A stretch of DNA of 64,000 bases from Thiosocius sp963759055 (lineage in GTDB: Bacteria > Pseudomonadota > Gammaproteobacteria > Chromatiales > Chromatiaceae). How positions within the stretch are numbered: position 1 is the stretch's first letter; every line of letters begins with the position of its first letter. Made by a program: the position numbers and the translations under genes. Below are positions 36,437-46,377 of the stretch, piece by piece. The stretch covers positions 62,001 through 126,000 of the forward strand of contig CAVWYD010000003.1 of the NCBI GenBank assembly GCA_963759055.1, read 5' to 3'. The notes under the pieces were generated by a model, which saw nothing but the letters and a program-made list of their open reading frames with translations, had not been told where the DNA came from and did no database searches.

Positions 36437-37339
36437 ATGGACATCGTCGACGATATTCTCAGACACCTTTGTATACACAGCAGGGTCAGCTACCGCCTTG
36501 AGGAGGGCGGGCACTGGGGACACCGATTCCTGAGTGACGCCTGCTTCCAGCTGCATTGTGTTCTGGACGGCGAATGCCGTTACCTCACAGACGGATTTTC
36601 CAAATGGTTGACCGTGCAGACTGGAGATGTGCTGGTATTACCGCGTGGCGGCTCGATCTCGGTGCGGGATCCGCATGGCGTCGAACCACCGCGGGCAGAA
36701 CATGACCTGCGCGAGGGATTCGTCGATAACGGGAGGGGTCTCGTACCCCCGAAAGTCATCGTGCTCGGCGGTCTACTGGAGTTTGCCGGCCAATCGCGCC
36801 ATCCGCTGATCAGCGGATTGCCCGATGCCACCCTGGTACGTCACGTTGACCTGCTGCGCACCGGAACGAAAGAACATGCGGGCTATATGATCGACAAGGC
36901 CCTGTCCGACTATCGCGACACCAGTTCAGCCATACTCGACCGCCTGTTCGAGATTCTGCTCATCCAGGTGATCAACGCGCATTCCGCGTCGGCAGGCCCA
37001 GCCTACCGTTTCATGACCGGTCTGCGCGACCGCGCTGTCAGCCGCGCCATCATCGCGATCCACGAGAACCCCGGGCACAACTGGTCGCTGGAACGTCTCG
37101 CTGATGAGGCCGGCCTGTCACGTTCGACCTTCTCACGGCAGTTCACCGAACTCACCGGTATCCCCGCCATGCAATACCTGACCCTGTGGCGGATGCACGT
37201 CGCATTGACACGCCTGAAGGGCGGAGACCGTGATCAACAGAGAGTCGCCCGGGAGGTCGGTTACCTGTCCCCAGCGGCCTTTCAGAAGGCCTTCAAACGG
37301 GTACATGGGTTCACCCTGGCGCAGGCGACGGCCGCCTGA
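36437..37339 (+). CDS. AraC-family transcription regulator with N-terminal cupin domain
   Basis: The start is placed at 36437 (MDIVDDILRHL), which fits the Cupin_6 AraC family; upstream in-frame sequence has no such similarity. The protein has 300 residues. The cupin part contains HWGHRFLSDACFQLHCVL and TGDVLVLPRGG. Two C-terminal helix-turn-helix motifs are in WSLERLADEAGLSRSTFSRQF and VAREVGYLSPAAFQKAFKR. It shares a 250-bp intergenic region with the EF-hand gene and may control it. Confidence 0.9.
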   Translation: MDIVDDILRHLCIHSRVSYRLEEGGHWGHRFLSDACFQLHCVLDGECRYLTDGFSKWLTVQTGDVLVLPRGGSISVRDPHGVEPPRAEHDLREGFVDNGRGLVPPKVIVLGGLLEFAGQSRHPLISGLPDATLVRHVDLLRTGTKEHAGYMIDKALSDYRDTSSAILDRLFEILLIQVINAHSASAGPAYRFMTGLRDRAVSRAIIAIHENPGHNWSLERLADEAGLSRSTFSRQFTELTGIPAMQYLTLWRMHVALTRLKGGDRDQQRVAREVGYLSPAAFQKAFKRVHGFTLAQATAA

Positions 37340-37529
37340 CAGACCAAGATATTTGGCTTCTACCCTACAAGCCTGCGTGGACCGGCGACGTCACCGGAGG
37401 TCTCATCGTCAGCCCCCTCAACGCACCTGCTCTTCCAGATCGCCATCGGGAGCCGAAAACAGACATGCGCGAGATGGCCGCCGACAACGCACGACCTTCA
37501 TCGAACAGCAATTTCACAATGCGGCATGC

Positions 37530-38042
37530 TCAACCGATTCCGGGCAGTCGGCGCTCCAGGGTCAAGAAACTGTAGCCATGCGGGTTACGCCCATCGGCGG
37601 CATGTGATTCCCGGGCAACCTCGGCCCATTCGGCTTCCTCGTAGCCGGGAAAAGCCGTATCACCGTCGAAGTAATCATGCACGATGGTGAGATACATCCG
37701 CGAGGCCAGGGGCAGGGTCTGCTCATAAAGGTTCGCGCCACCGACAACCATCATTTCCTCTGCGTCACCCACAAGCTCGAAAGCCTCTCTGATGGAATGC
37801 ACCACGAAGCCGCCCTCGACGATATAGTCGCGAGCCCGGGTCACGATCACATGGGTACGGTGCGGCAGGAGCCCGGGCAAAGACTCCCAGGTGCGTCGTC
37901 CCATGATGATGGGTTTGCCCATGGTGAGACGCTTGAAATGCGCCAGGTCTGCCGGCATGCGCCAGGGAAGCTGGTTGTCGCGGCCGATCACGCCATTCTC
38001 GGACAGCGCCGCAATAATCGATAGATTGCGCAGGGGCTTCAT
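37530..38042 (-). CDS. folA: Dihydrofolate reductase FolA
   Basis: The protein has 170 residues. Hallmarks are SIIAALSENGVIGRDNQLPWRMPADLAHF (in pieces), the catalytic Asp in that N-terminal block, TMGKPIIMGRRTWESL, the NADPH loop MMVVGGANLYEQ, and YDGDTxFP-like HDYFDGDTAFPGY. It makes tetrahydrofolate from the dihydrofolate that the nearby ThyA releases. Confidence 0.96.
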   Translation of the reverse strand: MKPLRNLSIIAALSENGVIGRDNQLPWRMPADLAHFKRLTMGKPIIMGRRTWESLPGLLPHRTHVIVTRARDYIVEGGFVVHSIREAFELVGDAEEMMVVGGANLYEQTLPLASRMYLTIVHDYFDGDTAFPGYEEAEWAEVARESHAADGRNPHGYSFLTLERRLPGIG

Positions 38043-38110
38043 GTGCCGATGTTACAGCATCCCCGGCGACACAAGACGGGCCCGTTGCAGGTAAAACGGG
38101 CCCAGGCTGG

Positions 38111-38245
38111 TTACTCCTCTTCCTCGTCGGCGAACAGGTCCTCATCGGCTTCGATCAGCATCTCAATGATGGTTTCAACCTGATCCGGTGCCTCTTCCGA
38201 CATGGCAAGCAACTCGCGACCGTCAATATCCAATTCGTGACTCAT
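38111..38245 (-). CDS. 44-residue acidic protein between folA and thyA
   Basis: The ATG at 38245 has GGGAG ten bases upstream. The sequence starts MSHELDIDGRELLAM and ends DEDLFADEEEE. It contains 17 Asp/Glu and only one Arg, with no Cys. It forms one likely amphipathic helix plus an acidic tail. The good ribosome site and acidic codon pattern support expression. I do not know the family. Confidence 0.65.
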   Translation of the reverse strand: MSHELDIDGRELLAMSEEAPDQVETIIEMLIEADEDLFADEEEE

Positions 38246-38258
38246 GACTACCACTCCC

Positions 38259-38292
38259 ATGAAGTATTTCGTTAATTGCTAATATACTTCAT
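38259..38292. promoter_or_regulatory. 9-bp perfect inverted repeat upstream of the acidic small gene
   Basis: ATGAAGTAT / ATACTTCAT are separated by 16 bases in an AT-rich stretch just before the small gene's ribosome site. It is a candidate operator or 5'-leader hairpin. Confidence 0.45.
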
Positions 38293-38395
38293 CGTCTGAC
38301 TATTGCAAGGGCAGTATTGCCGGCATATTTGACCTGGATCAGCACAAGTTGTGCGCCGCAGCAACGCGTCCGGGTCGTCGCTCCGGCGGGAAGGG

Positions 38396-39229
38396 TCAGA
38401 CCGCTATCGGCGCCTTGATATGCGGGTGGTGCTCATAGCCACTTAGGGTGAAATCCTCGTAGCGAAAGGCGAACAGGTCTCTGACGTCTGGATTCAGCTC
38501 AATCTTCGGCGGGTCGTAGGGCGTCCGGCGCAGCTGCTCGTCTGCCTGCTCGAGGTGGTTGCTGTAAAGATGCACGTCCCCGAGGGTGTGGATGAACTCA
38601 CCCGGATCGAGGTCGCACACCTGGGCCATCATCATGGTGAGCAACGCGTAGCTGGCGATGTTGAACGGCACACCCAGAAAGATATCCGCACTGCGCTGGT
38701 ACAACTGGCAGGACAGACGGCCATCGCGGACATAGAACTGAAAGAAGGCATGGCAGGGCGCCAGGGCCATGCGCCCCGCCGCGACATTGTCCTGCGGCGA
38801 CACGGTTTCATCCGGCAGGTCAGCAGGATTCCACGCAGACACGATAATCCGGCGCGAATCCGGATTGAGCCTGATCTGCTCGATCACCTGGCTCACCTGA
38901 TCGATATTGCGACCGTCCGGCGCCGGCCAGGATCGCCACTGATAGCCATATACCGGCCCCAGGTCACCCCGTTCATCCGCCCATTCATCCCATATCCGCA
39001 CACCGTTTTCCTTCAGATAGCGTGTGTTCGTGTCCCCCTGCAGAAACCAAAGGAGTTCATGAATGACAGATTTGAGATGGACCTTTTTGGTCGTGACCAG
39101 CGGAAACCCCTGCCGCAGATCAAAACGCATCTGATGTCCAAACAGCGACCATGTACCGGTGCCGGTGCGATCACCCTTGAAATCACCGGACTGACGAACA
39201 CGCTGAAGCAGATCGAGATATTGTTTCAT
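38396..39229 (-). CDS. thyA: Thymidylate synthase ThyA
   Basis: The protein has 277 residues. It has the dUMP/folate-binding blocks GDRTGTGTWSLFGHQMRFDL and WDEWADERGDLGPVYGYQWR, the catalytic Cys in LAPCHAFFQFYV, and QRSADIFLGVPFNIASYALL. A few extra residues (SPQDNVAAGRM) precede the catalytic loop compared with the E. coli enzyme. It forms dTMP with dihydrofolate as by-product. It overlaps the end of lgt by four bases. Confidence 0.97.
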   Translation of the reverse strand: MKQYLDLLQRVRQSGDFKGDRTGTGTWSLFGHQMRFDLRQGFPLVTTKKVHLKSVIHELLWFLQGDTNTRYLKENGVRIWDEWADERGDLGPVYGYQWRSWPAPDGRNIDQVSQVIEQIRLNPDSRRIIVSAWNPADLPDETVSPQDNVAAGRMALAPCHAFFQFYVRDGRLSCQLYQRSADIFLGVPFNIASYALLTMMMAQVCDLDPGEFIHTLGDVHLYSNHLEQADEQLRRTPYDPPKIELNPDVRDLFAFRYEDFTLSGYEHHPHIKAPIAV

Positions 39230-40062
39230 GGCTTGATTTGCTTACGGTAAGCGAGGATCAGCAAGAGGACGCCGGCAAGCATCATCGGCGCCGAGAGCAG
39301 CTGACCCATCGTAACCCATCCATATGCCAGATAGCCCAGATGCGCGTCCGGCATGCGCAAAAACTCGACCATAAAGCGGAACAGACCATAGCCCAGCAGA
39401 AAAAGACCCGATACGGCCATGACAGGGCGCGGGCTGGCACTGAAGAACCAGAGCAGCAGAAACAGCACCAAACCCTCGAGCGCGGCCTCATAGAGCTGTG
39501 TCGGATGCAAGGGGGGCGTGAGCACGCTGGAGGGGGCCAGCAGCAGTTTGTCCCAGCATACAGACGGATGATTCGCGCAGGACAACTGGATCGCCCAGGG
39601 CACATTGCCCGGCGCGCCCCAAAGTTCACCGTTGATGAAATTACCTATCCGGCCTGCCAGCAGGCCGAGCGGCACCAGCGGTGCGATAAAATCCGTCAAC
39701 GCGAAAAATGTCCTGCCGATGCGCCGTCCGTACCACCACATGCCGACCAGAACACCGAGAAAACCGCCATGGAAAGACATGCCGCCCTCCCACACCCGGA
39801 ATATCTGCAGAGGATCGGCCAGCCAGCTTTCGAAATCGTAGAAAAGGATATAACCCAGGCGGCCTCCAAGGATCACGCCGAGCGCGGCATAGAACAGCAG
39901 GTCGTCCATCTGCGCCGGTGAGATCACGGCGCCCGGTCGGCGCGCACGTGCCCGGCCCAGCCACCACGCGGCCGCAAATCCGGCCAGATACATCAGGCCG
40001 TACCAGCGGATCGCCAAGGGTCCGAGCTGCACCGCGACCGGGTCGAAATCAGGGAAAATCAT
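39226..40062 (-). CDS. lgt: Prolipoprotein diacylglyceryl transferase Lgt
   Basis: The protein has 278 residues with seven membrane segments. It has the Lgt signature GRIGNFINGELWG, the HGGFLGVLVG loop and HPTQLYEA. It moves diacylglycerol from phosphatidylglycerol to the lipobox Cys of prolipoproteins. The lgt-thyA order is typical of gammaproteobacteria. Confidence 0.97.
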   Translation of the reverse strand: MIFPDFDPVAVQLGPLAIRWYGLMYLAGFAAAWWLGRARARRPGAVISPAQMDDLLFYAALGVILGGRLGYILFYDFESWLADPLQIFRVWEGGMSFHGGFLGVLVGMWWYGRRIGRTFFALTDFIAPLVPLGLLAGRIGNFINGELWGAPGNVPWAIQLSCANHPSVCWDKLLLAPSSVLTPPLHPTQLYEAALEGLVLFLLLWFFSASPRPVMAVSGLFLLGYGLFRFMVEFLRMPDAHLGYLAYGWVTMGQLLSAPMMLAGVLLLILAYRKQIKP

Positions 40063-40172
40063 GGCGCGCGAGTTTAGCAGCTATCGTCCCAATCGGGGCC
40101 TGTTATTGCGATGGGGACGTGGACAGCCCGCTGCATGGAAAGTAGGCTATTCGACTACCTTCGGAGCCCTGC

Positions 40173-41426
40173 ATGCGTGCGCTGATCAAGCTCTTTTCCC
40201 TGCTGATACTGCTGAGCCTTCTGGCAGTATTGGCGGTTGCCTGGTTTGCGCTTTCTGATGCCCCTTTGGTGGCACAGCCGGTTCAGCTTTCGCATGAGGA
40301 CATCGCCCGCGCACGCAACATCCTCAGGCAGAACGATCCGCGTAATATTCCACCCGGCAACCAGCACAGCATCGAAATCAGTGCAAAGGATCTCAACCTC
40401 GCTGCAGACTACCTGCTGCAACAACTGGCCCGTGGCAGCGCAAAACTGGCCATTACGACCGATCGGCTGCACGTGCAGGCGTCACTTCATATACCCCGTG
40501 TCCCCTGGCGGAACGTGGTCAACGTGGACAGCACCATTCAGACCCGGGACGGCCATCCGCAGATCACGGCGCTAAAGCTGGGCGCGCTGACCATACCGGA
40601 TCGCCTCGCGAACCTGGCCGCCCGACAACTGTTCGATTATCTCTACGCCAGGGCGCAGCTCGATGCAAACACCGATCCGATAAGGCAGCTGCAGCTGTTG
40701 CCCGAACGTCTGCGCCTGACCTATCAGTGGGACCCGGCATTGCTCGACAAAGCACGCGATACTCTCATGAGCGGCAGCGACCTCGAGGCCCTGCGGGTCT
40801 ATCACGATCGACTCATCGATCTGCAGGCCAGCGGCGTGGGCACCAAGGGCCCGCTGCTTGATCTGCTGCAGCCGATGTTTGCCACCGCCCTGGAACGCTC
40901 ACGCGACAGGGACCCGATCGAGGAGAACACCGCGCTGCTGACCGTGCTCGGAACCTGGGCCGGGGGTCAGAATATCAACAGGTTGGTACCCGGCAGTACA
41001 CACCGGCCACGCGCCTTTCGGCTGAAGATCCAGCGCCGCACCGATTTCGGCCAGCACTTTCTGACCTCGGCGGCGCTCGCCGCGCGCGGTGACAGCGCCC
41101 TGTCCGATGCGGTCGGCCTGTTCAAGGAGATCTCCGATACCGATCATGGCTCGGGCTTCAGTTTCACCGACATCGCGGCGGACCGTGCAGGCACCCGTTT
41201 CGGGGAGCTCGCCACCCGTTCACAGGACGATGCGCGTCGTCTGCAGCAGCGCATGGCCGCAGGCGTCGTGGAGGGCGATATCATGCCACCGGCACGCGAC
41301 CTCCCCGAGAATATGCGTTCCGACGCGTTCAAGCAGCGTTTTGGCTATGTCGGCAGCCCGGCATACCGACAGCTGATGGATGAAATCGAGCAGCGCGTCA
41401 ACGGCTGCAGCCTCTACCAGAACTAA
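40173..41426 (+). CDS. Hypothetical protein with one N-terminal membrane anchor
   Basis: The protein has 417 residues. Residues 4-27 form a membrane helix (LIKLFSLLILLSLLAVLAVAWF); the rest is predicted periplasmic and mixed alpha/beta. Conserved-looking segments are LVPGSTHRPRAFRLKI, HFLTSAALAARGDSALSDAVGLFKE and SGFSFTDIAADRAGTRFGELA. The last resembles proteins described only as conserved hypotheticals in gammaproteobacteria. No catalytic motif is evident. It is divergent from lgt. Confidence 0.75.
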   Translation: MRALIKLFSLLILLSLLAVLAVAWFALSDAPLVAQPVQLSHEDIARARNILRQNDPRNIPPGNQHSIEISAKDLNLAADYLLQQLARGSAKLAITTDRLHVQASLHIPRVPWRNVVNVDSTIQTRDGHPQITALKLGALTIPDRLANLAARQLFDYLYARAQLDANTDPIRQLQLLPERLRLTYQWDPALLDKARDTLMSGSDLEALRVYHDRLIDLQASGVGTKGPLLDLLQPMFATALERSRDRDPIEENTALLTVLGTWAGGQNINRLVPGSTHRPRAFRLKIQRRTDFGQHFLTSAALAARGDSALSDAVGLFKEISDTDHGSGFSFTDIAADRAGTRFGELATRSQDDARRLQQRMAAGVVEGDIMPPARDLPENMRSDAFKQRFGYVGSPAYRQLMDEIEQRVNGCSLYQN

Positions 41427-41568
41427 GCGCCCACCTCACTCACGCACACCCGCTCAGACCCAATCTGCCCTAAATTCCTGAGTTTGTTTCATCACTCAAG
41501 TTTCGCTCGCAAAGCGCCGTTAGCTTTTCCACAACACATTTCAGCAACCAATATGGCGAGAGTTGGCT

Positions 41569-41935
41569 ATGAGGCTCGTAGGCATGAACGGAACGAAGGT
41601 AATCCCGCATCATCTGCGTACGCTCGGAGAGCGTCTGCGCTATCGGCGCAGGCAGATGGGCTGGACCCAGGAGCAACTGGCGGTGCAGGCCGGGACGAAC
41701 CAGGCTGTCATTCAGAAAATAGAGAATGGCAAAAGCCTGCGTCCGCGCAAGATCGATGAAATCGCATCGGTTCTCGACGTGAACCCGGCATGGCTCATGT
41801 TCGGTGACGAAAAGGCCACGCCGCTTACGGACGAGGCGCGCGAAGTCGCCGAGATCTGGATGACCCTGAGCGAAGGCGAACGCGAACGCATGCGCAGCGA
41901 AATCCGGCTGCTCGCCGGCCGCCGCATGTCATCCT
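41569..41935 (+). CDS. XRE-family helix-turn-helix regulator
   Basis: The protein is 122 residues from the ATG at 41569 (a TTG two codons upstream is possible). The XRE helix-turn-helix is at 18-72: LGERLRYRRRQMGWTQEQLA, then QAVIQKIENGKSLRPRKI, and VNPAWLMFGD. A short C-terminal helix follows. It resembles small regulators near mobile regions, but no phage gene is adjacent. It converges on rlmI. Confidence 0.88.
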
Positions 41936-41945
41936 GAGGTCAGTG

Positions 41946-43139
41946 CTACAGCGTGGGCAGCACGCGCAGGTAGAAGGCCTTGAGATACGCTGTTTCGGGT
42001 ATCGCAGGGTGAATAGGATGATCTGGACCCTGTTGGCCTTGTTGCAACAACTGAAGACTACGATCGCTATGCCGGGCCGATTGCTGCACGGTCCGCAAGA
42101 GCTGATCCCCCTGCATGTGAAAAGAACAGGAAGCCGTCACCAGGATGCCATCCCGTTCAAGTAGACCAAGCGCCGCCTCATTCAACCGCCGATAGGCAAG
42201 CGTTCCCTCTTTCAGATCCTTCCTGCGCTTGATGAAAGCCGGCGGGTCCAGGACCACGACATCGAAATGCTCGCGTGCCGCCCGCAGGTCGCGCAGCACC
42301 TCAAATGCATCGCCCTGTAACGTCGTCACCCTGTCTTCCACCTGGTTCAACGATGCATTGACCGCAAGCTGCTGCAGGGCCTGGGCCGAGACATCCACCG
42401 CGGTGACCGCAGTGGCTCCCGCCTTTGCCGCACGCACCGCCCATGCGCCGACGTAGCTGCAGACATCCAGTACCCGCTTGCCTTCGACATAACGCAGAAA
42501 CTGATCCCGGTTGGCGGTCTGATCGTAGAACCAGCCGGTCTTCTGGCCTTCACCGGGTGAAACCTCGAACCGGCAGCCGCCCTCTTCGACCACAACCCGG
42601 TCGGGGACATGGCCATGCGCCAGCTCGACGTAACGCGACAGGCCCTCGAGCTCGCGTATACCGCTATCGTTGCGCATGATGATTCCGGCTGGTTTCAACA
42701 CCTTGACCAGGGCTGCGATCAGGGCGTCCTTGAGCATCTCCATGCCGGCCGTGGTTATCTGAACCACGAGGTAGTCACCATAGCGATCGACCACCAGACC
42801 CGGGGCGCCGTCGGCCTCACCAAACAGGAGACGGTAATAGGGTTGGGCGTAAAGACGTTCGCGCAGCGCAAGCGCAACCTTGATGCGGTGCACGAGCAGC
42901 GAGCCATCGAGGGCGATGCCGTGGCTTCGCGTGACCAGGCGCGCACAGATCAGTGAGTTCGGGTTCACATAACCCAGACCCTGCCACTTGCCCTGGGCGT
43001 TTTCGATATTCACCACCTGGCCGGGCTCAAAGCCCTTCAGCGGCGTCGCGTCGGTATCGATCTCGTTGGAATAGATCCAAAGATGACCCGCGCGCAGTCG
43101 CCGGTCGTGGTTCTTGCCCAGTCGCAGTACATCGCCCAT
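41946..43139 (-). CDS. rlmI: RlmI, 23S rRNA m5C1962 methyltransferase
   Basis: The protein has 397 residues. It has an N-terminal PUA domain (RRLRAGHLWIYSNEID, GYVNPNSLICARL), an EEFRE-like central part, the SAM motif RVLDVCSYVGAWAVRAAKAGA and the catalytic VVLDPPAFIKRRKDL, then a TASCSFHM Cys motif. This is the full RlmI architecture. It also explains the RNA-methylase likeness to the RlmK homologue at 28839. Confidence 0.93.
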   Translation of the reverse strand: MGDVLRLGKNHDRRLRAGHLWIYSNEIDTDATPLKGFEPGQVVNIENAQGKWQGLGYVNPNSLICARLVTRSHGIALDGSLLVHRIKVALALRERLYAQPYYRLLFGEADGAPGLVVDRYGDYLVVQITTAGMEMLKDALIAALVKVLKPAGIIMRNDSGIRELEGLSRYVELAHGHVPDRVVVEEGGCRFEVSPGEGQKTGWFYDQTANRDQFLRYVEGKRVLDVCSYVGAWAVRAAKAGATAVTAVDVSAQALQQLAVNASLNQVEDRVTTLQGDAFEVLRDLRAAREHFDVVVLDPPAFIKRRKDLKEGTLAYRRLNEAALGLLERDGILVTASCSFHMQGDQLLRTVQQSARHSDRSLQLLQQGQQGPDHPIHPAIPETAYLKAFYLRVLPTL

Positions 43140-43192
43140 GACACACCCTCAAAAACGGGCGGCAAGCGTAGCAGAAAGCGCCGCGCGAGATA

Positions 43193-44137
43193 TCAACGAC
43201 TGCTCGATGCAAAGGTATTGCAGGCCGACATCGTGCCCTTTTCCAGACCGGTCTTGAACCAGCGCACGCGCTCTGCGGAGCTGCCGTGCGTGAAGGACTC
43301 GGGCGTCACATAACCACGCGACTGCTTCTGCAGACGGTCATCGCCGATCGCACTGGCCGCATTGAGCCCCTCTTCGATGTCACCCCGCTCCAGCAACTGC
43401 CTGCTGCGGCTCGCATGGTTCCCCCAGATGCCGGCAAAACAGTCGGCCTGCAGCTCCTGCCTGACCGACAGCTGGTTCTTGCCCTCCTCGCTCAGGCCAC
43501 GCTTGGCCTTCTGCACCTCGTCGGATATGCCGAGCAGGGTCTGTACATGGTGTCCGATCTCATGCGCGATCACATAGGCCTGGGCAAAATCACCCGGGGC
43601 ATCGTGGCGCCGCTTGAGGTCATCGAAGAAACCGAGATCGAGATAGACCTTCTGATCACCCGGGCAGTAGAACGGTCCCATCGCGGCCTGACCCAGGCCA
43701 CAGGCCGAATTGACGGCACCACGGTACAGCACCAGACGTGGCTCCTTGTACGACTTTCCATCAGCCTCGAACAGCCTGTTCCAGGTCTCCTCGGTATCGG
43801 CCAGGACCACGGCGACGAACTCGGTAAGCTCCTTTTCCTGCGCGGTCTGCTCGACCTTGCCCTGCGGGGCGGTCTGTCCGCTCTGGGTGGTCTGCACGCC
43901 GGTACCGGCAAGCCCACCCAGCAAGCCTCCCAGGCCACCGCCGCTGAAATAGCTGTACGCACCCAGCGCCAGCACCGCCACGATGGTCCCCTTTACGCCC
44001 AGGAAGCGAAACACCAAGGGCAACAGGCGCAGCAGGCCACCGCCGCCACCGCCGCGGCCCAGGCCACCAAGACCGCCGGCCGACGACCCGCGACGGTCCT
44101 CGATGTTGCTGCTCTGTCTTCTACCCTTCCAACGCAT
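43193..44137 (-). CDS. ypfJ: YpfJ-like neutral zinc metallopeptidase
   Basis: The protein has 314 residues. A Gly-rich basic N-terminus and one membrane helix (GTIVAVLALGAYSYFSGG) are followed by a periplasmic zinc-peptidase-like domain with HEIGHHVQ and QELQADCFAG, where the His pair and a downstream Glu probably bind Zn. It belongs to the putative neutral zinc metallopeptidase family (PF04228). The substrate is unknown. Confidence 0.92.
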   Translation of the reverse strand: MRWKGRRQSSNIEDRRGSSAGGLGGLGRGGGGGGLLRLLPLVFRFLGVKGTIVAVLALGAYSYFSGGGLGGLLGGLAGTGVQTTQSGQTAPQGKVEQTAQEKELTEFVAVVLADTEETWNRLFEADGKSYKEPRLVLYRGAVNSACGLGQAAMGPFYCPGDQKVYLDLGFFDDLKRRHDAPGDFAQAYVIAHEIGHHVQTLLGISDEVQKAKRGLSEEGKNQLSVRQELQADCFAGIWGNHASRSRQLLERGDIEEGLNAASAIGDDRLQKQSRGYVTPESFTHGSSAERVRWFKTGLEKGTMSACNTFASSSR

Positions 44138-44378
44138 CGTCGATTGCCCCTGAATATCTGATCTGCCCGTCTCGAGACAGCGCGTTTATGCCGCGGTCCG
44201 CAAACCCGCGGCCGCAAGCATCGCGCAGGCACGCGGCGACCGCATGCCGATCTTTCCGCTGCCGAGTTTAACGCATCCCCCGGGAGACACTGCGGGATAC
44301 GGGTTGCAGACACCTGCCGACCGCGTGCCGAGCGGCGCGCTTTCGGGTTAAAGTGCGCGCAACTCGCGGAGGACACAG

Positions 44379-45889
44379 ATGGCCGACAATGACATTCTGC
44401 TGGGCGGAACGGGCAGCAGCCAGGTATTGCTGAACGCGGGCATGGCAAACCGCCATGGCCTGATCACCGGTGCGACGGGCACAGGCAAGACGGTCACCCT
44501 GCAGGTCCTGGCGGAATCCTTCTCGCGCCTGGGCGTTCCGGTCTTCACCGCCGATGTCAAAGGCGACCTCTCCGGCCTTGCCGGTGCCGGCAAACCGCAT
44601 CCCAAGATCGACGAGCGCCTGCAGTACATCGGTATCGAAGGCCACGGGTACGAGGCCAGCCCGACCGTGTTCTGGGACGTCTTCGGCGACAAAGGCCACC
44701 CGGTACGCACCACGGTGTCGGAGATGGGCCCCACCCTGCTGAGCAATCTGCTGGAACTCAACGAGACCCAGGAAGGCATCATGCAGGTGGCTTTCAGCGT
44801 GGCCGACGATCAGGGCCTGCTGTTGCTCGATCTGAAAGACCTGCGCTCGATGCTCAACTGGGTCGCGGACAACGCCAGCCGAACTCGAACGCAGCTACGG
44901 GCGTGTGTCGCGCGCCAGCGTCACCGCCATCCTGCGTCGCCTGCTGGTCCTCGAAGAGGCCGGCGGCGAGGTCTTTTTCGGCGAACCGGCGATCCGTGTC
45001 GAACACCTGATGCAGAGCGATTTTTCGGGCCGTGGCGTGATCAGCATCCTGGATGCCACCACCCTGTACCACTCACCGCGGATCTATGCGACCTTCCTGC
45101 TTTGGCTGCTGTCGGAACTGATGGAGGAGCTGCCCGAGCGTGGTGATGCCGACCGTCCCGCGCCTGGTGTTCTTTTTCGACGAGGCACACCTGTTGTTCA
45201 GCAGCGCCCCCAAGGCATTGCTGGAGAAGATCACCCAGGTCGTCCGCCTGATCCGATCCAAGGGCGTGGGGGTGTTCTTCGTCACCCAGTATCCCAATGA
45301 TGTCCCCGACGAGGTCATCGGCCAGCTGGGCAACCGCATCCAGCATGCGCTGCGCGCCTTCACGCCGCGCGACCGCAAGGCGCTCAGGGCCGCCGCAGAG
45401 ACCTTCCGCGAGAACCCCGCATTCGACACCGAAGAGGTCATCGGACAGCTGGGTGTCGGCGAGGCCCTGATCTCCACACTCGATGCCAAGGGCGTGCCCT
45501 CGATGGTGGAGCGCACCCTGATGGCGCCACCGCGCTCGCAGTTCGGGCCCGTCGATGAAAAAAGGCGCGCGGAACTGATCAGCCGCTCACCGCTGAAGAG
45601 CGCCTACGAGCAGACGATCGACCGTGAATCGGCCTACGAGATGCTGCAGAAGCGCGAGGAGGAACTGGCCAGACAGCGCCAGCTTGCGGCCGAGGAGGAG
45701 GCGCGCATCAAGGAAGAGCAGAAGCGCCGCAAGCAGGACGAGAAAGCCCAAAGCCCCTCAGGGCGAAGCGGCGGCAATCGTCAGAGCGTCGGCGAGGCCC
45801 TGGCCAAATCCATCGCCCGCACCATCGGCTCCACCCTGGGGCGTCAGATCGTGCGCGGCATCCTGGGTTCGATCACCGGACGTCGTTGA
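44379..45889 (+). CDS. yjgR: HerA/FtsK-like ATPase of the YjgR (DUF853) family (two frame breaks)
   Basis: It has Walker A GATGTGKT (31-38), then DVKGDLSGLAG, and Walker B in LVFFFDEAHLLF. Removing one base near 44879 gives ADNASELERSYGRVSRASV and one near 45165 gives DADRPRLVFFFDEAH. The repaired product is about 503 residues and colinear with E. coli YjgR, down to DRESAYEMLQK and a charged C-terminal coiled tail. It is a hexameric ATPase-like protein of unknown substrate. Confidence 0.85.
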
Positions 45890-45931
45890 GCCGGGACTGC
45901 GCGGACCCATCGCAGCCTACGGCCGGGTCCG

Positions 45932-46156
45932 TCATTTGGAAAAACCGGAGCAGTTCGGCGTCTGATCCGAAAACTCCTGGGTGCATTTGCGCACCCTGCC
46001 GGTGCGCGTATCGATCACCCAGACCGCATTCTCCGAGGCGGCAATCCCTTCGTATCGCCCACGGTCGTCAGCCGACTGTTTGTCCGGCTCGCTGTGCGCA
46101 GGCTGGAATGCAAGCATCAGGGCCAGGCCCGTCATGATTATCATCCAGGTCTTCAT
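45932..46156 (-). CDS. Small secreted protein
   Basis: The start is set at 46156 because GGGAGAGAGAT precedes this ATG and the signal peptide (MKTWMIIMTGLALMLAFQPAHS) begins there. The mature part is about 52 residues with a beta-rich YEGIAASENAVWVIDTRTGRV segment and two Cys (CTQ...NCSG) that could pair. No family is known. It converges on the yjgR-like gene. Confidence 0.72.
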   Translation of the reverse strand: MKTWMIIMTGLALMLAFQPAHSEPDKQSADDRGRYEGIAASENAVWVIDTRTGRVRKCTQEFSDQTPNCSGFSK

Positions 46157-46377
46157 ATCTCTCTCCCGCTCAGTTCTGGTTAAAGTTCGGCCATCCGCCG
46201 GCAGACAACGGATGGGCACCGCCTATTCTGGCAGGAAATCGGACAACAGATCTGCCGAATGGCGCCACAGCCGATTGCTGCGCTGTCGGCGAATTACCCT
46301 GCATTCGCGCACAGGCCATTTGTTCCTTGTCGGCAAGGGGTTAAGGTCGGCAGCCGAACAGAACACCGGGATCCAGA

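Noticed and set aside
40173..41426. Hope of assigning a function to the membrane-anchored hypothetical protein
   Set aside because: No motif allows a specific call, so it was left as hypothetical.
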